This document shows, piece after piece, positions 1-10,685 of a stretch of 64,000 nt of DNA. The stretch is from NCBI RefSeq assembly GCF_026210795.1, contig NC_089434.1:3100001-3164000 (forward strand), written 5' to 3'. Both the position numbers and the translations under genes were made by a program. The notes below the pieces were generated by a model. It had not been told where the DNA came from, ran no database searches, and saw only the letters and a list, made by a program, of their open reading frames with translations. How positions within the stretch are numbered: the first letter of the stretch is position 1; the number at the start of each line of letters is the position of its first letter. This DNA comes from Rhizophagus irregularis. Its lineage: Eukaryota; Glomeromycota; Glomeromycetes; Glomerales; Glomeraceae.

Positions 1-1391
1 CTTACTACGTAACGATATGGTTCAGAATTTTATTGAAGATTTTTATCATATGCGTAATAGTTACACTGAGTATCAAGATACACCAAAATGCTCACAAAGT
101 ATGAGCCGTGTCGATCTTATCTTGAAAAAAAACTTTACCCTAGTCGTGAATTATGGGCAAGATACACGATTTTAAAAGTATTTACAGCAGGTGTTGAGTC
201 AACTCAACGAGTTGAATCCATTAATAGTGTTCTTAAAAAACATTTAGATCGAGGAACTTTATTAAAGGAATTAGTAAAAGTCATTGAAAATGAACTGGAC
301 AAAGAAGCACAATATAGTCGAATTAAGGAATATTATGGGTCAAATCCATCAACTGGTCTTCCGATAATGTATAATACGATTTTCAAAAATATTGACTCTA
401 TTTTAAAGGATCATTTAGCACCTATTCCATTATCACTTCAACAAGCTCAAATGAAACAGTCATTATTATATCAGGGAATATTAATTTCAATTGATCAAGT
501 TAAAGAATCTGATAATGAGCAGTCTAATGATATAATTGAACGTATATATGATAAACCGCAAATTAGATTACAAGATCTCTTATCAGATATAAACAGTGAC
601 AAAATCCAAGAAATATGGGAGATTTATTATATTACTGTAACATCATCGACATCTACACTTAAATTACGTAGTAATTCTTAAAAGGATTCAACGTTATTTT
701 GTACGTATGTATATTATCGAATACGAGGAATGCCGTATCGACGAAATGATATCGGGTTCTTGCTTCGGTTTAGTAAAGCTATTTTTCATATGGGTTTATT
801 CATCCACATTGGTATGAATCAATACCAACTGAAACAACTAATTATATTATAGTTGCTCAAGGAAATAAAGATTATACCACCAAAGCTTTATATTATATTG
901 ATCAAATTCGGTCTGCAAATGTTTATACGTCAAATATTAAAGAAAAAGTTAGTAAAAAGATTGAGTTTGGTTCTACTATGTTAGTAGCAAAGACAAGTGT
1001 TCAAGTTGCTGTAGCAGAAGGTGTTACATCAGAATTGATCGGACTTCTTACCCAATTCATTACGAAATATCATCATAATACTGGATTAAATATAGAGGAA
1101 GTTCATTCTATATCACATTTTAATGATGAAATTCAAGAATCCTCCTATAATTACCAGCGACAGCCATTAGTTGTAGTGGAAGAATGTAATATTCCAAAAA
1201 TATCAAATTCAGAATATCACAAGCCAAAAGGTCATCCTCTGAAACGATATAAATCATCAACTGAAGAGAACAATAATCAACATATATCTTCATCTTCTAA
1301 AACCTGTAGTTATTGTCTGGAAAAAAGGCATAATATTAGAGGATGTAGGCAACATAAAGCTGACTTAGTTGATAAAGAAAATAATAACTAA
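1..1391 (+). pseudogene. MULE-type transposase, C-terminal part, frameshifted and truncated by window start
   Basis: Remains of a Mutator-like (MULE/FAR1-like) transposase entering from the left edge. The open part at 88-681 carries the helical stretch after the DDE domain, including FTAGVESTQRVESINSVLKK, which I recognise from fungal MULE proteins. At about 700-830 a SWIM-like segment follows (RGMPYRR, then AIFHMGL), in which the cysteine expected after GMP is a tyrosine. Around 800-815 the frame must change to continue into WYESIPTETTNY. The last open part (978-1391) ends in a CCHC zinc knuckle, CSYC-x4-H-x4-C, near 1308-1345, followed by a stop. Stops and shifts at about 681-720 and 800 mean it cannot make one protein. 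The DDE catalytic residues lie outside the window, so activity cannot be judged. Confidence 0.72.
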
Positions 1392-1662
1392 ACTTTAGTT
1401 GACATAGTAGATTTAGTAGGAGTGGGGTTTAAAGTTCAGTTTAATGTAAAATATTTGTTAGTTGCGTATTCTTGATTTCTTGTATAATCGGCTGAAAAAA
1501 AAACTTTGAAATAATAATTACTATTGGACGCATGATTTACTGTTATGCAATAAAATTTTATATTTTTCAACAATAAAATGTTAAATTGATCTTAAATCAC
1601 GTAATAAAAAATTGTAATACCGGTGATGATCACCACCGGTGATAAATAGCAAACTCCTTAAA

Positions 1663-1783
1663 TCAATATTGAAATGATATCAAAATGATAATAGAAATGA
1701 TATTGAAACAACATCTTTAAGTTTAATTTAAAGATGTCATTTCGATATCATTTTAATTATCATTTTGATATCATTTCAATATT
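1663..1783. repeat. Long hairpin repeat (two arms of about 57 bp)
   Basis: The left arm (about 1663-1720) and right arm (about 1727-1783) are near-perfect reverse complements, rich in AATGATATC and ending in ACATCTTTAA/TTAAAGATGT around a loop of about 6 bases. A related single arm lies at about 2262-2345. A GGTGATGATCACC motif at 1621-1647 resembles the foldback element at 9687-9803. The rest of 1392-2380 is AT-rich with no supported gene. Confidence 0.7.
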
Positions 1784-2379
1784 AATTAAATATCAAAATA
1801 ATATCGAAGTGATAATACTTTATTTTGATGTCGTATGGTGGTTGTCCTTTATAATGCAACAATAGTCAAAATTTTGAAATTTATTTATTTATATTGTGTA
1901 ACTTATGTTTTAAAGTACTTTGTCAAAATATTAATTGCCGCGTGAGCGGCAAAATTTTTTTTTTGCCATATTACATGGAATTCTTGTGGATTTCCATGGA
2001 ATTTTTGTAAAATCCATAAAAATTACATGAAAATTAGTCCAAAATTTTATATTTTTATTATTGCTACTTATTAAAATTATCCAACTTTAACCCATAATAT
2101 TAATTAAAATTCTTATTAAATTCTATAAAATAATCCGATAGAAATGTTCAGTACATGTTGCTATATCATTTTATTGGTTTAGTTTTTTCTTTTTACTATT
2201 CAATTTACAATTTATAAAAATTTGAAATCACTTAATATTAGTGTGGTTTATAGGTGATAGCCACCATATCAATATTAAATTGATATTGAAATAATATTAA
2301 AATGATATCGAAATGATACCATTAAGATAAACTTAACGATATCGATTCTATATTGATTAAAAATAGTAAGTTTCTGTAA

Positions 2380-2700
2380 AGTACAATTCACTTTTTTATA
2401 TTAAAATCATATAAAAAGATGAATCGCAATACTGCAACTTAGCTTTTTTTATATAAAATCTATAAAAAAAAGTGAATTCTGATACCGCAATTTACTTTTT
2501 ATATATAAAATCAATATAAAAAAGTGAATTTCAATACCGCAATTCACTTTTTATATATAAAATCAATATAAAAAAGTGAATTTCAATACCGCAATTCACT
2601 TTTTATATATAAAATCAATATAAAAAAGTGAATTTCAATACCGCAATTCACTTTTTATATATAAAATCAATATAAAAAAGTGAATTCTAATAGGACTCTA
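2380..2700. repeat. 52-bp palindromic satellite array B, copy 1
   Basis: About six tandem units with a period of exactly 52 bp (TTCAC blocks start at 2491, 2543 and 2595). Each unit is a dyad: TTCACTTTTTATAT pairs with ATATAAAAAAGTGAA about 10 bases later, and units are joined by a short spacer containing ATACCGCAA. The first unit or two are degenerate. The same unit recurs at 3270-3445 and 6890-7385. Confidence 0.9.
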
Positions 2701-2754
2701 AAATATATATAGAAAGGTCAGAAGCAGCCAAAAAATTTTTACTAATACAGTAGT

Positions 2755-3185
2755 TATACGCATTCTTTCAGGGCCAGAATTATGATAATTTTGGCGAGTG
2801 ATCAAAAAAGGAAATATCTTTTTACTGGAAATTATCTAAAAAAGGAAAAATTTTCATGTTTTTTTTGGCTGATTGTACGCAAACTTGGATCTAACCTTTT
2901 TATGTATACTAGTGTTCACCTGTTGTCTACGACAACAGTTAATATGTAATTCCGGCCAGAATTAAAAGATCTGCAAAGAATATCCTTTTTTGGAAATTTG
3001 AGCAACACAATTTTTTTAATTTCAACAGAAGACAAAATTTCCTTTTTTGGAAATTTGCGTAACAGACAATTTCCTTTTATGGAATCCTGTGTAACCCAAA
3101 ATTTCAGTTTTTCGCCAGAAATAAAATTTCCTTTTTTGGTCTTGTGTAACATTGGCGACGAATAGGAGTAGGGTTATACAATTCA
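2755..3185. repeat. Repeat-derived segment with GGCCAGAATTA and TTCCTTTTTTGGAAAT motifs
   Basis: This segment interrupts array B. It has ATTCCGGCCAGAATTA at 2951-2966 and several copies of a block around TTTCCTTTTTTGGAAATTTG (near 2985, 3045, 3075, 3131). Related motifs occur inside the GAGTCGAG repeat near 49515-49640 and at 57750. A 78-residue minus-strand frame across it is just translation of the repeats. It is probably a relic of a non-autonomous transposon; its borders are not resolved. Confidence 0.45.
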
Positions 3186-3269
3186 AATGACTTATTTATA
3201 TGGTTAATCTAAACATAACGCCCACGTGATTGCAGTGTTTTTTAATATATAGATTTCAGGGTCCTATTC

Positions 3270-3593
3270 TAATACTGCAATTCACCTTTTATTATATAAA
3301 AATCAATATAAAATGTGAATCCCAATATCGTAATTTACTTTTTATTATATAAAATCAATATAAAAAGTGAATTCTAATATCACAACTCACTTTTATTATA
3401 TAAAATTAATATAAAAAGTGAATTATAATACCATCGCTTATATTATATAAAATTATAGTTTCAGGTTAACAGATTATTCAGGTTATATTGATATTACAAC
3501 CTGAACTGATGCTGAATTGCAATTGCTAAGACCTGATAAATTTAGGTCAATCTATCAGGTTACCTAAATTTTGTCAACCTGTTCGGAACTTTA
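3270..3593. mobile_element. hAT-like element right end: array B copies plus CAGGTT-rich terminus
   Basis: Three degenerate 52-bp palindromic units (3270-3445) are followed by a CAGGTT/AACCTG-rich subterminal region and end GTTCGGAACTTTA at 3593. Read from the other strand the end is TAAAGTTCCGAACAGG, close to the TAGAGTTCTGAACAGG end of the element at 6698-7532. No matching left terminus was found upstream, so this is a truncated or rearranged copy. 3594-3873 is AT-rich with nothing recognised. Confidence 0.55.
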
Positions 3594-3881
3594 ATCTAAA
3601 TAAATCTTTATTTATTTTTATTGTATAGTACCATAACTTTATATAATAAGATTTACAAATTATTTATAAAAATAAGTATATATATTTTTCATTAAAATGT
3701 GATTAGGTTAACTCTTTTCAATGATCATTATATCCATTTTTTATTTTTTATTATTTTTTTTTTTGCAGCGCATTTGCAGTTTTATTAAAATAAAAAAAAT
3801 AAAGAAAATATATACAAAGTAAAATTCCCTAATAACTACTCTAATATAATTAAACTACAAACCATTTATCATACCAGTAGT

Positions 3882-5559
3882 TAGAGCATACGGGTTGGAT
3901 TGAGTTGGGTTAGATCAAGTTACTTAGGTTGGATTCATCTGAACTGAAATTTTTTTAGGTCGAAGGTTAGGGGTCGAAGTAAACCGTTTTTGATCAGCGC
4001 GACCTATTTGACCCAAAAGCATTCAGGTTATTTTGGGTAACTCAGGTTACCCAAAGTTTTATTATTAAATATTGTAAAAAAACGTTTTATAATGTTTTTT
4101 ACTTTTTGTTTATATATATAAAACGCTAAAACTATTTGTTTCAGCATTTTTCCTTTTGATTTTACATGTAAAAACACCAGAATCATTAGTTCTGGCATTT
4201 TTCCTTTTAATTTTACATGTAAAAATGCCAGAATCATTAGTTCTAGCATTTTTCTTTTAATTTTACATGTAAAAATGCCAAAACTAATAGTTTTGGCATT
4301 TTTTTTTCAATTTTACATGTAAAAGCACTGGAATTATTAGTTCTGGCATTTTTCTTTTTGATTTTACATGTAAAAATGCTGAAACTGATGGTTTTAGCAT
4401 TTTTTTAGATTTTACATGTAAAAGCACCAGAATAATTAGTTCTGGCATTTTTCTTTTTGATTTTACATGTAAAATACCAAAACTGATAGTTTTGGCATTT
4501 TTTTTCAATTTTACATGTAAAAATGCTGGAATTATTAGTTCTGGCGTTTTCTTTTGATTTTACATATAAAAATGCCAAAACTATTAGTTTTGGCAGTTTT
4601 TTTTCAATTTTACATGTAAAAATGCTGGAATCATTAGTTCCAGCATTTTTCTTTTTGATTTTACATACAAAAATACTGAAACTATTAGTTTCAGCATTTT
4701 TTTTCAATTTTACATATAAAAATACTGGAATTATTAGTTCTGGCATTTTTTTTTAATTTTACATGTAAAAACGCTGGAATCATTAGTTCTGGCATTTTTC
4801 TCTTTGATTTTATATGTAAAAATGCTGAAACTAATGGGTTTAGCATTTTTTTAAATTTTACATGTAAAAGCACCAGAATAATTAGTTCTGGCATTTTTCT
4901 TTTTGATTTTACATGTAAAAATACTAAAACTGATAGTTTTGGTATTTTTTTCGATTTTACATGTAAAAATGCTGGAATCATTAGTTCCAGCATTTTTCTT
5001 TTTGATTTTACATATAAAAATGCTGGAATCATTAGTTCCAGCATTTTTCTTTTTGATTTTATATATAAAAACACCAAAACTATTAGTTTTGACAGTTTTT
5101 TTCAATTTTACATGTAAAAACACTGGAATCATTAATTCCAGCATTTTTCTTTTTGATTTACATACAAAAATACTAAAACTATTAGTTTTGGCATTTCTTT
5201 TTGATTTTACATATAAAAATGCTGAAACTATTAGTTTTGGCATTTTTTTTGATTTTACATGTAAAAATGCTGGAATCATTAGTTCTGCCATTTTTCTTTT
5301 TAATTTTACATGTAAAAATGCTAAAACTGATAGTTTCAGCATTTTTTTCAATTGTACATGTAAAAATGCCAGAATCATTATAAGTTTTAGCGTTATTTAA
5401 TTTATTTGACCCAAATATATGTCAGGTCAATGGGTAGGATTAGGTACTGATTAGCACTAACCTGACTTATGTCAGGTCATGAATTTGATAACCTGACCTG
5501 AAAATTTTGGGTCAACCAGTCATGTTACCCAATCTGTCAGGTTAGGTTGCAGAGCTCTA
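3882..5559. mobile_element. Non-autonomous hAT element carrying a hairpin satellite
   Basis: The element is bounded by an 8-bp target-site duplication, CCAGTAGT, at 3874-3881 and 5560-5567. Its left end reads TAGAGCATACGGGTTGG, and its right end, read inward on the other strand, TAGAGCTCTGCAACC. An 8-bp duplication with TAGAG-type ends is typical of hAT elements. Inside both ends lie subterminal stretches rich in GGGTTGG/GGTCA/CAGGT (3890-4060 and 5405-5550). The whole centre (about 4080-5395) is a tandem array of hairpins. There is no transposase coding. The 8.1-kb hAT-type termini elsewhere in the window suggest one family. Confidence 0.88.
4080..5395. repeat. 51-bp hairpin satellite array A (about 25 units)
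   Basis: Each unit has two separate dyads: a 14-bp palindrome TTTTACATGTAAAA, and a stem-loop of the form AATGCTGGAA-TCATTAG-TTCCAGCATT. The period is 51 bp, a multiple of 3, so long repetitive frames appear on both strands (motif MPELMIPAFLHVK and its mirror). I regard none of these as genes. Stem arms vary between units in a paired way: CCAAAAC with GTTTTGG, CTGAAAC with GTTTCAG, CTGGAAT with GTTCCAG, CCAGAAT with GTTCTGG. Some units carry one-arm mismatches. Confidence 0.92.
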
Positions 5560-6023
5560 CCAGTAGTACTTCACATATGCACTGTCAAGTGATCATTTGA
5601 CTCTGTAGGTAGACTTCCATTACACTGCAACTTTATCATAATTTTTATTATTATTATTATTATTATTTTTTTTATGTTAAACAGAAATTTTTCTAGACTT
5701 TCAGAAAGGCGATAAACCAGTTATCACCAAACGGTATAGATGATCTTTGCATCAATGTAAGCCTTCATTATATTTTAATACCTTTTGTTCATGAAATGCA
5801 GTTAGAGTATATCGATAATGATCACGTTGAATTTCTACATCTTTCTTATGTGTTCTTGAGGTCTTACATTTGTCCTGAGATATAATATGCAATGATTCTT
5901 CTAGTTTATTCATTATTTTACATCGTGGTTTTCAAACATGTTCTCTAAAAGCTTTATGAAAGTATTTAATGATATGTCCATTTTTTAGTGGAAAAATAAT
6001 TTTATTTTTTTTAATTTTAAAGT

Positions 6024-6365
6024 TTAAAAATATCATATTTGAACAAATATACAAATATTATTGATCTTAAAAGGATCATAGAACATAGAATAAACAGAAA
6101 AAACTTTCTTAAAACCTTTAGTATTGCCCTTCAGAAGGTTGAACTTACTCATCCAACCGTTATTTCAAGTTATGTAGAACATATTTTACCTCCTAAAGAA
6201 TACAACAATATTGAGCAATATGTTAAATACCATAGAAATGTGCTTAAAAAACTTGGTATTAAGAATAACGTTTACCTCACTTACTTGTTGTTTACATTTG
6301 TCACTTTTGCTAATGAGTATAAAATCTTTATGAAAGTTTTCATTGATAAAACATTCCAAAAATAA
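6024..6365 (+). other. Unrecognised exon-like open frame
   Basis: An open stretch of about 110 codons with no in-frame ATG near its start (the first possible initiator is TTG at 6039) and a stop at 6363-6365. Its composition is more protein-like than its surroundings, with ELTHPTVISSYVEHILPP and an aromatic stretch YLTYLLFTFVTFANEY that could be a membrane or packed helix. It could be one exon of a spliced gene or a decayed gene; I see no family motif. A second lysine/asparagine-rich open frame at 6473-6694 may belong with it. Flanking 5568-6023 holds a short ATT microsatellite near 5640 and nothing else recognised. Confidence 0.25.
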
Positions 6366-6697
6366 ATGGCGTAAGCAGACTCAACAGAATTAACCAATAA
6401 TACGCTAATATCAATTCAAGCACAGTTAATAGAAATGGAAAATTTTGATAATATTGAACATCAATCAATGATGTGAAATATAACAATCATAACACTGAAC
6501 ACCAATCAAGGGGTGTGATGTCAGAATCTTCAACAAAGAATTCTAGAAAGAATTTCACAAAATTGAACGCCAAAACTACACCCTATACTTCAAGAAGAAA
6601 AGGGAGAACTGTTGCATTTGCAAAAATGACCTCCAGGAATTTAGATATAGGCAGCAATCATAATACTTCTTCAGTTCCTTCTGTTAATAGGTAGAAG

Positions 6698-7532
6698 TAG
6701 AGTTCCAACTTCCAAATAAGTCAGGTCAGGTCAGATTAATTAATAAACCTGACCTAAAATTTTTTTTCAGATCAGGTCAGGTCAGGTTATATCAAATTAT
6801 CTGTTTGACTTGATACTGAAACCTGAAAATTTTCAGGATTTTTATTAAAATATCAAAAAAAAAATGGTGCAAAACATTTTTTTCAGAAATATTGCGATTC
6901 ACTTTTTTATATTAAAATCATATAAAAAGAATTGCAATACTACAACTAACTTATTTTATATAAAATCAATATAAAAAAGTGAATTCTAATACCGCAATTC
7001 ACTTTTTATATATAAAATCAATATAAAACAGTGAATTCCAATACTGCAATTCACTTTTTATATATAAAATCAATATAAAATAGTGAATTCCAATACCGCA
7101 ATTCACTTTTTATGTATAAAATCAATATAAAACAGTGAATTCTGATACCACAATTCACTTTAGTTTATATATAAAATCAATATAAAACAGTGAATTCCGA
7201 TACCACAATTCACTTTTTATATATAGAATTAACATAAAAAAAGTAAATTCTGATATCACAATTTACTTTTATTATATAAAATCAATATGAAAAAGTGAAT
7301 TCCAATATCACAACTCACTTTTATTATATAAAATCAATATAAAAAGTGAATTATAATGATACCATAACTTACTTATATTATATGAAATTATAGTTTCAGG
7401 TCAACAGGTTATTCAGGTTATATTGATGTTACAACCTGAACTGATGCTAAATTGCAATTGCTAAACCTGATCTAATAAATTCAGGTTAATCTGTCAGGTT
7501 ACCTGAATTTGGTCAACCTGTTCAGAACTCTA
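6698..7532. mobile_element. Non-autonomous hAT-like element carrying array B
   Basis: The left end reads TAGAGTTCCAACTTCC, and the right end, read inward on the other strand, TAGAGTTCTGAACAGG. Both ends are followed by CAGGT-rich subterminal repeats (6718-6850 and 7390-7525). The centre (about 6890-7385) is an array of about nine 52-bp palindromic units of the same family as 2380-2700. The 8 bases flanking each end (GGTAGAAG and ATTTTGAA) do not match, so either the target duplication has decayed or the ends come from different insertions. Confidence 0.65.
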
Positions 7533-7569
7533 ATTTTGAAATATTATTAGTTTTTTTTATTTATTTAAT

Positions 7570-8130
7570 GAAACGTAGACTAATATTTCGCTTTTCTTTT
7601 TTTTTTGTAAGTTAACAGCTTCCCAAACTTTGGATTGAATTTCAAAGGTAAACTTCGAAAAAAAGTAATTTTTTTATTTTTATTTAATGAATGTTAATTA
7701 ATGTTTATTTTTTTTTATTGTAATACAATCTAGAATGTTGCTGAACTCTTATTTCAAAAGTTTTTACTTTTATTTCAAAGGTAAAAACCTTCAAAATTTT
7801 TTTGTATCTTTACTTTAATGAACATTATTAAACATTTGTGTTTCTTTTTTTTAGGTAAAAGAAGCTGAAAAACAAGTTCTGAACTTCCAAATCAAAGGTA
7901 AAACCTTTAAAAATATTCTTTTTTTGTATTTTTGTTTTAGTAAACATTAATAGTAATATTTATATTTTTTTTATTTTAGATCCCAGGTTTCTATTTTAAA
8001 GAACTTCAAAAGTAAATTCTTTGAAGTTCTTTTTTTTACTTTCTTTAATGATTGTTATACTAATGATTATTTCTTTTATGTTTAGATCCTGGACTGCTGG
8101 TTATATATTTGAAGCTAATTACTTCAAAAT
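7570..8130 (+). repeat. Tandem array of exon-like cassettes (plus orientation)
   Basis: Five units spaced about 122, 121, 125 and 106 bp. Each has a pyrimidine-rich tract ending in AG, then 32-47 bases, then a 5'-splice-like site. The putative mini-exons are 7612-7647 (followed by GTAAACTT), 7734-7780 (GTAAAAAC), 7855-7897 (GTAAAACC), 7980-8011 (GTAAATTC) and one starting at 8086. The inter-unit parts share a TTTAATGAACATTATTAA-like block. No continuous reading frame joins the cassettes (one has an in-frame TGA), so I do not call a gene. Confidence 0.55.
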
Positions 8131-8368
8131 TTTTTTTCATTTGTAGGTTTTCATTGTTTGTTGAAATCAAACTAATTGGAATAATGTTCAAACCATTAAC
8201 AACATATGAATTTGTAGTATAGAAATGAGAGGAGAACTTTAATTTATAGTTTTAATATTTTACTATTTCATATTTATTTTATTGCTGTATTTTATATTTA
8301 AATAAATTTGCAAAATATCAAATAATAAATAAATATTTTATTAATTTATATTAATTATGAAGGGTTTA

Positions 8369-8661
8369 AAATTTGTGCGCACCTGCGCATGTGCGCATCT
8401 CCATGGATATATTATATATAATAGTCAAAAATGACATTCTAAACCCTTTATGGCTCATTAAGTAAAGTTGTAGAATGGGCAAAAATACGCATAATAAATA
8501 AATTTTAAGGCTCTATAATATGTACGTAAGAGTTGCGGCATGAATATTTAAAAAAATCGGGATTTTATTAAAGTCACGTGATAATTGATGAATGACAAAT
8601 TTACTATATAAAAATTACCAAAAATGGAGGGGTGCGCACATGCGCGGGTGCGCACAAATTT
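8369..8661. mobile_element. MITE with GC-rich 30-bp inverted ends and TA duplication
   Basis: Inverted ends begin AAATTTGTGCGCACCTGCGC (left) and AAATTTGTGCGCACCCGCGC (right, read inward), continue to TCCAT, and are flanked by TA at 8367-8368 and 8662-8663. The 293-bp element has no coding capacity. TA duplication suggests Tc1/mariner-type mobilisation. The ends are alternating purine-pyrimidine GTGCGCAC/GCGCATGTGCGC islands in otherwise AT-rich DNA. Confidence 0.85.
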
Positions 8662-8939
8662 TATTTCCAATTATAAAAATGACAATTGTACAGTAATTTG
8701 CAAATAAAATTATTCCAGAGAAAATTTTATTAGTAAAAATCTGTGTAGAATTTTAATAACCTAAAATTTTACGTAGAAACTATAAAATTTTTTCTTTGAG
8801 GTTTGATGGCATGTCTTAAGATTTGCACAATTTGCATATCTGTGCAGATCTGCATCCCAAAAAATTTGCCAATAAATAGAATTTTAAAGTTTTACTTTCA
8901 AAATTTCATCCAAAAGATATTAAAAAAGCTAAGAATCTA

Positions 8940-9410
8940 CAAAAAAGATAAAGAACATTAGAAACATTCTTTAAAAAAATAAAAAAAATATATTAAAGTT
9001 TTACAATAAAATTCATTGCAAAACTTACTGTTTTTTTATTTCAAAAACCATTGGAGTATCAGAACTTACAAAATAAAACAAAAAACATTAGTAAATATTC
9101 TTAATAAAAAAAATCAATAAAATCATCTTTTTTTATTCCTAGATTATTACCTTATTTCTATTTTCCTGGAAGTTATTTTCTATAAAAAAAAAGAAGAATG
9201 TTAGTAAAATATTCTTAATGAAAAAAATTAAAAAAAAATAATTTTGGCTTATTTTAATCTATTTTACTTAGGGAATTATTCTCTATAAAAAAAAAGGAGA
9301 ATATTTTAGTAAATGTTCTTAACAAAAAATATTAAAAAAAAGAAAAAAATTGGCTTATTTTAGTTCATTTTATTTTGAAAAATTTCAGAAACCCATTTCT
9401 AAAAAAAATT
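8940..9410 (-). repeat. Tandem array of exon-like cassettes (minus orientation)
   Basis: On the minus strand four units repeat the layout seen at 7570-8130: a T-rich tract ending in AG, a short segment, then GT. The putative mini-exons are 9064-9029 (then GTAAGTTTTG), 9179-9151 (then GTAATAATC), 9282-9268 (then GTAAAATAG) and one starting at 9398; 3' sites are spaced 115, 103 and 116 bp. The linking sequence resembles that of the plus array in the opposite orientation, so 7570-9410 is a large imperfect inverted repeat. 9411-9686 is A-rich, with TTTTGCAAATTT-type repeats. Confidence 0.45.
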
Positions 9411-9686
9411 TAAAAAAATAATATTAATAAATATTCTTAATGAAAAATAATAAAAATTAAAATTTTGCAATAAAATATTGCAAATTTATACCATAAAATT
9501 GCAGAATTTTGCAAATTTTATGAAAAAAATATTCAATTATCTGCAAAATTGCAAAATTTGTAAAACTTTATGAAATGCATAAAAAAGTGCAAAAAAAAAT
9601 GAAATTTTGCAGATCTACATTTTAAAAAATTGTCTAATGTTAAATATTCTTGAAAAATAATATTTTTAAAGGTTTTTACTTTAAAT

Positions 9687-9803
9687 CACAGGAGTGATCA
9701 TCACCATTGACCAGAATTATCAATTTTTACCAGCACTATATTTTTTAATGCTAGTTGATTGTTATATTTTTAGTCACTGGTGATCATCACCCCTGGTGAT
9801 AGT
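9687..9803. mobile_element. Small foldback MITE with GGTGATCATCACC ends
   Basis: The left end ATCACAGGAGTGATCATCACC matches the right end read inward, ATCACCAGGGGTGATGATCA, in inverted orientation around an AT-rich core. A related half element is at 1621-1647. No target duplication was resolved. Confidence 0.55.
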
Positions 9804-9926
9804 TAGAAAAATTCATTTTTAAATTGGTAATTTCTATTTATATATGGGATGTTTGAACTTGGATCATATGATTATTGCCATTTTAACTAATAGTATAAAT
9901 TTCAAAATTAGTAAATAGATAAATGG

Positions 9927-10133
9927 ATTTTTGCCTGCTTTACAAGTTTACTCAAAGCATCAAAGGTGCTTTTGAATATCAGTTTTGACTTTACCTATAA
10001 ATAATTGATTTTGCCAATCGCTTTTAAAAAAATTTAGAAAATAATCAGCAAAGACAGTTTTTCATATATAAGTCAAAACCGGTATTCAAAACCCCCTTTA
10101 ATGCCTTAAGTAAACTTACAGAGTAGTTAAAAT
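9927..10133. mobile_element. MITE with inverted ends of about 55 bp
   Basis: The left arm (about 9927-9990, containing CAAGTTTACTCAAAGCATC and TTTTGAATATCAGTTTTGAC) is the imperfect reverse complement of the right arm (about 10070-10133, containing GTCAAAACCGGTATTCAAAA and CTTAAGTAAACTTACAGAGT). It is about 200 bp with no coding. Borders are approximate because no target duplication is clear. Confidence 0.65.
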
Positions 10134-10685
10134 ACATATATTACATAGAAAAAGTAAAAGGGTGTGACATTGGTGTTATTATATTTTATATAACCCATAT
10201 TCAAACACTTTATATAAACTTTGAATTTTCTTTTAAATTATATATTAAAAAAATTTTTAATAATAAATAGCTAATAATATATTATAGATTTATATTTCCA
10301 TTTTATAAAATTTTTATTTAAATTTTTTTTTACATTTAAAAATCTAATGTTTCAACTTTCAATTACATTAATCATATTAGCAATTGCACTAATTGCAATT
10401 ACCATATATTACACTGGTCAAAAACTAGGCAAACGTGGCATAGTAGCCTTTATCTTTATTAAATTTATTCGAACTTTACAATTTACAAAAAAATAAAAAG
10501 AAAATATAAAAATAAAACTAACTAAAAACAAAGCTATATAGTCTCCTAAGAAAAAATAAAGTAAAAAAATTAATCTAAAAAAAAGAAAAATCGCATTACA
10601 CTAAATTTCCCCAGATCTTCCCCCTTGATATATTCCAACCAAAGTAGAAGCAACTATGCTAACAAAATAACAAATAGCGCGCCCA

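Noticed and set aside
4028-5400. Several open frames of 60-175 codons on both strands with repeating MPELMIPAFLHVK-type units, looking like a repeat protein.
   Set aside because: They are translations of a 51-bp palindromic satellite (51 is a multiple of 3), occur on both strands, overlap each other and lie inside a non-autonomous hAT element.
6473-6694. 73-codon Lys/Asn/Ser-rich plus-strand frame.
   Set aside because: Composition is what AT-rich random sequence gives, and no motif or splice context supports it; kept only as a possible companion to the frame at 6024-6365.
2380-7385. Regularly spaced repeats reminiscent of a CRISPR array.
   Set aside because: There are no unique spacers: repeats abut with only short conserved linkers, the units are long palindromes, no cas genes are present, and the genome is eukaryotic.
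10347-10496. 49-codon plus-strand frame starting MFQLSITLIILAIALIAI with a hydrophobic segment.
   Set aside because: It lies antisense in the likely 3' untranslated part of the LINE, includes a CACTGGTCAAAAACTA fragment matching MITE ends, and its hydrophobicity follows from AT-rich composition. No family match.
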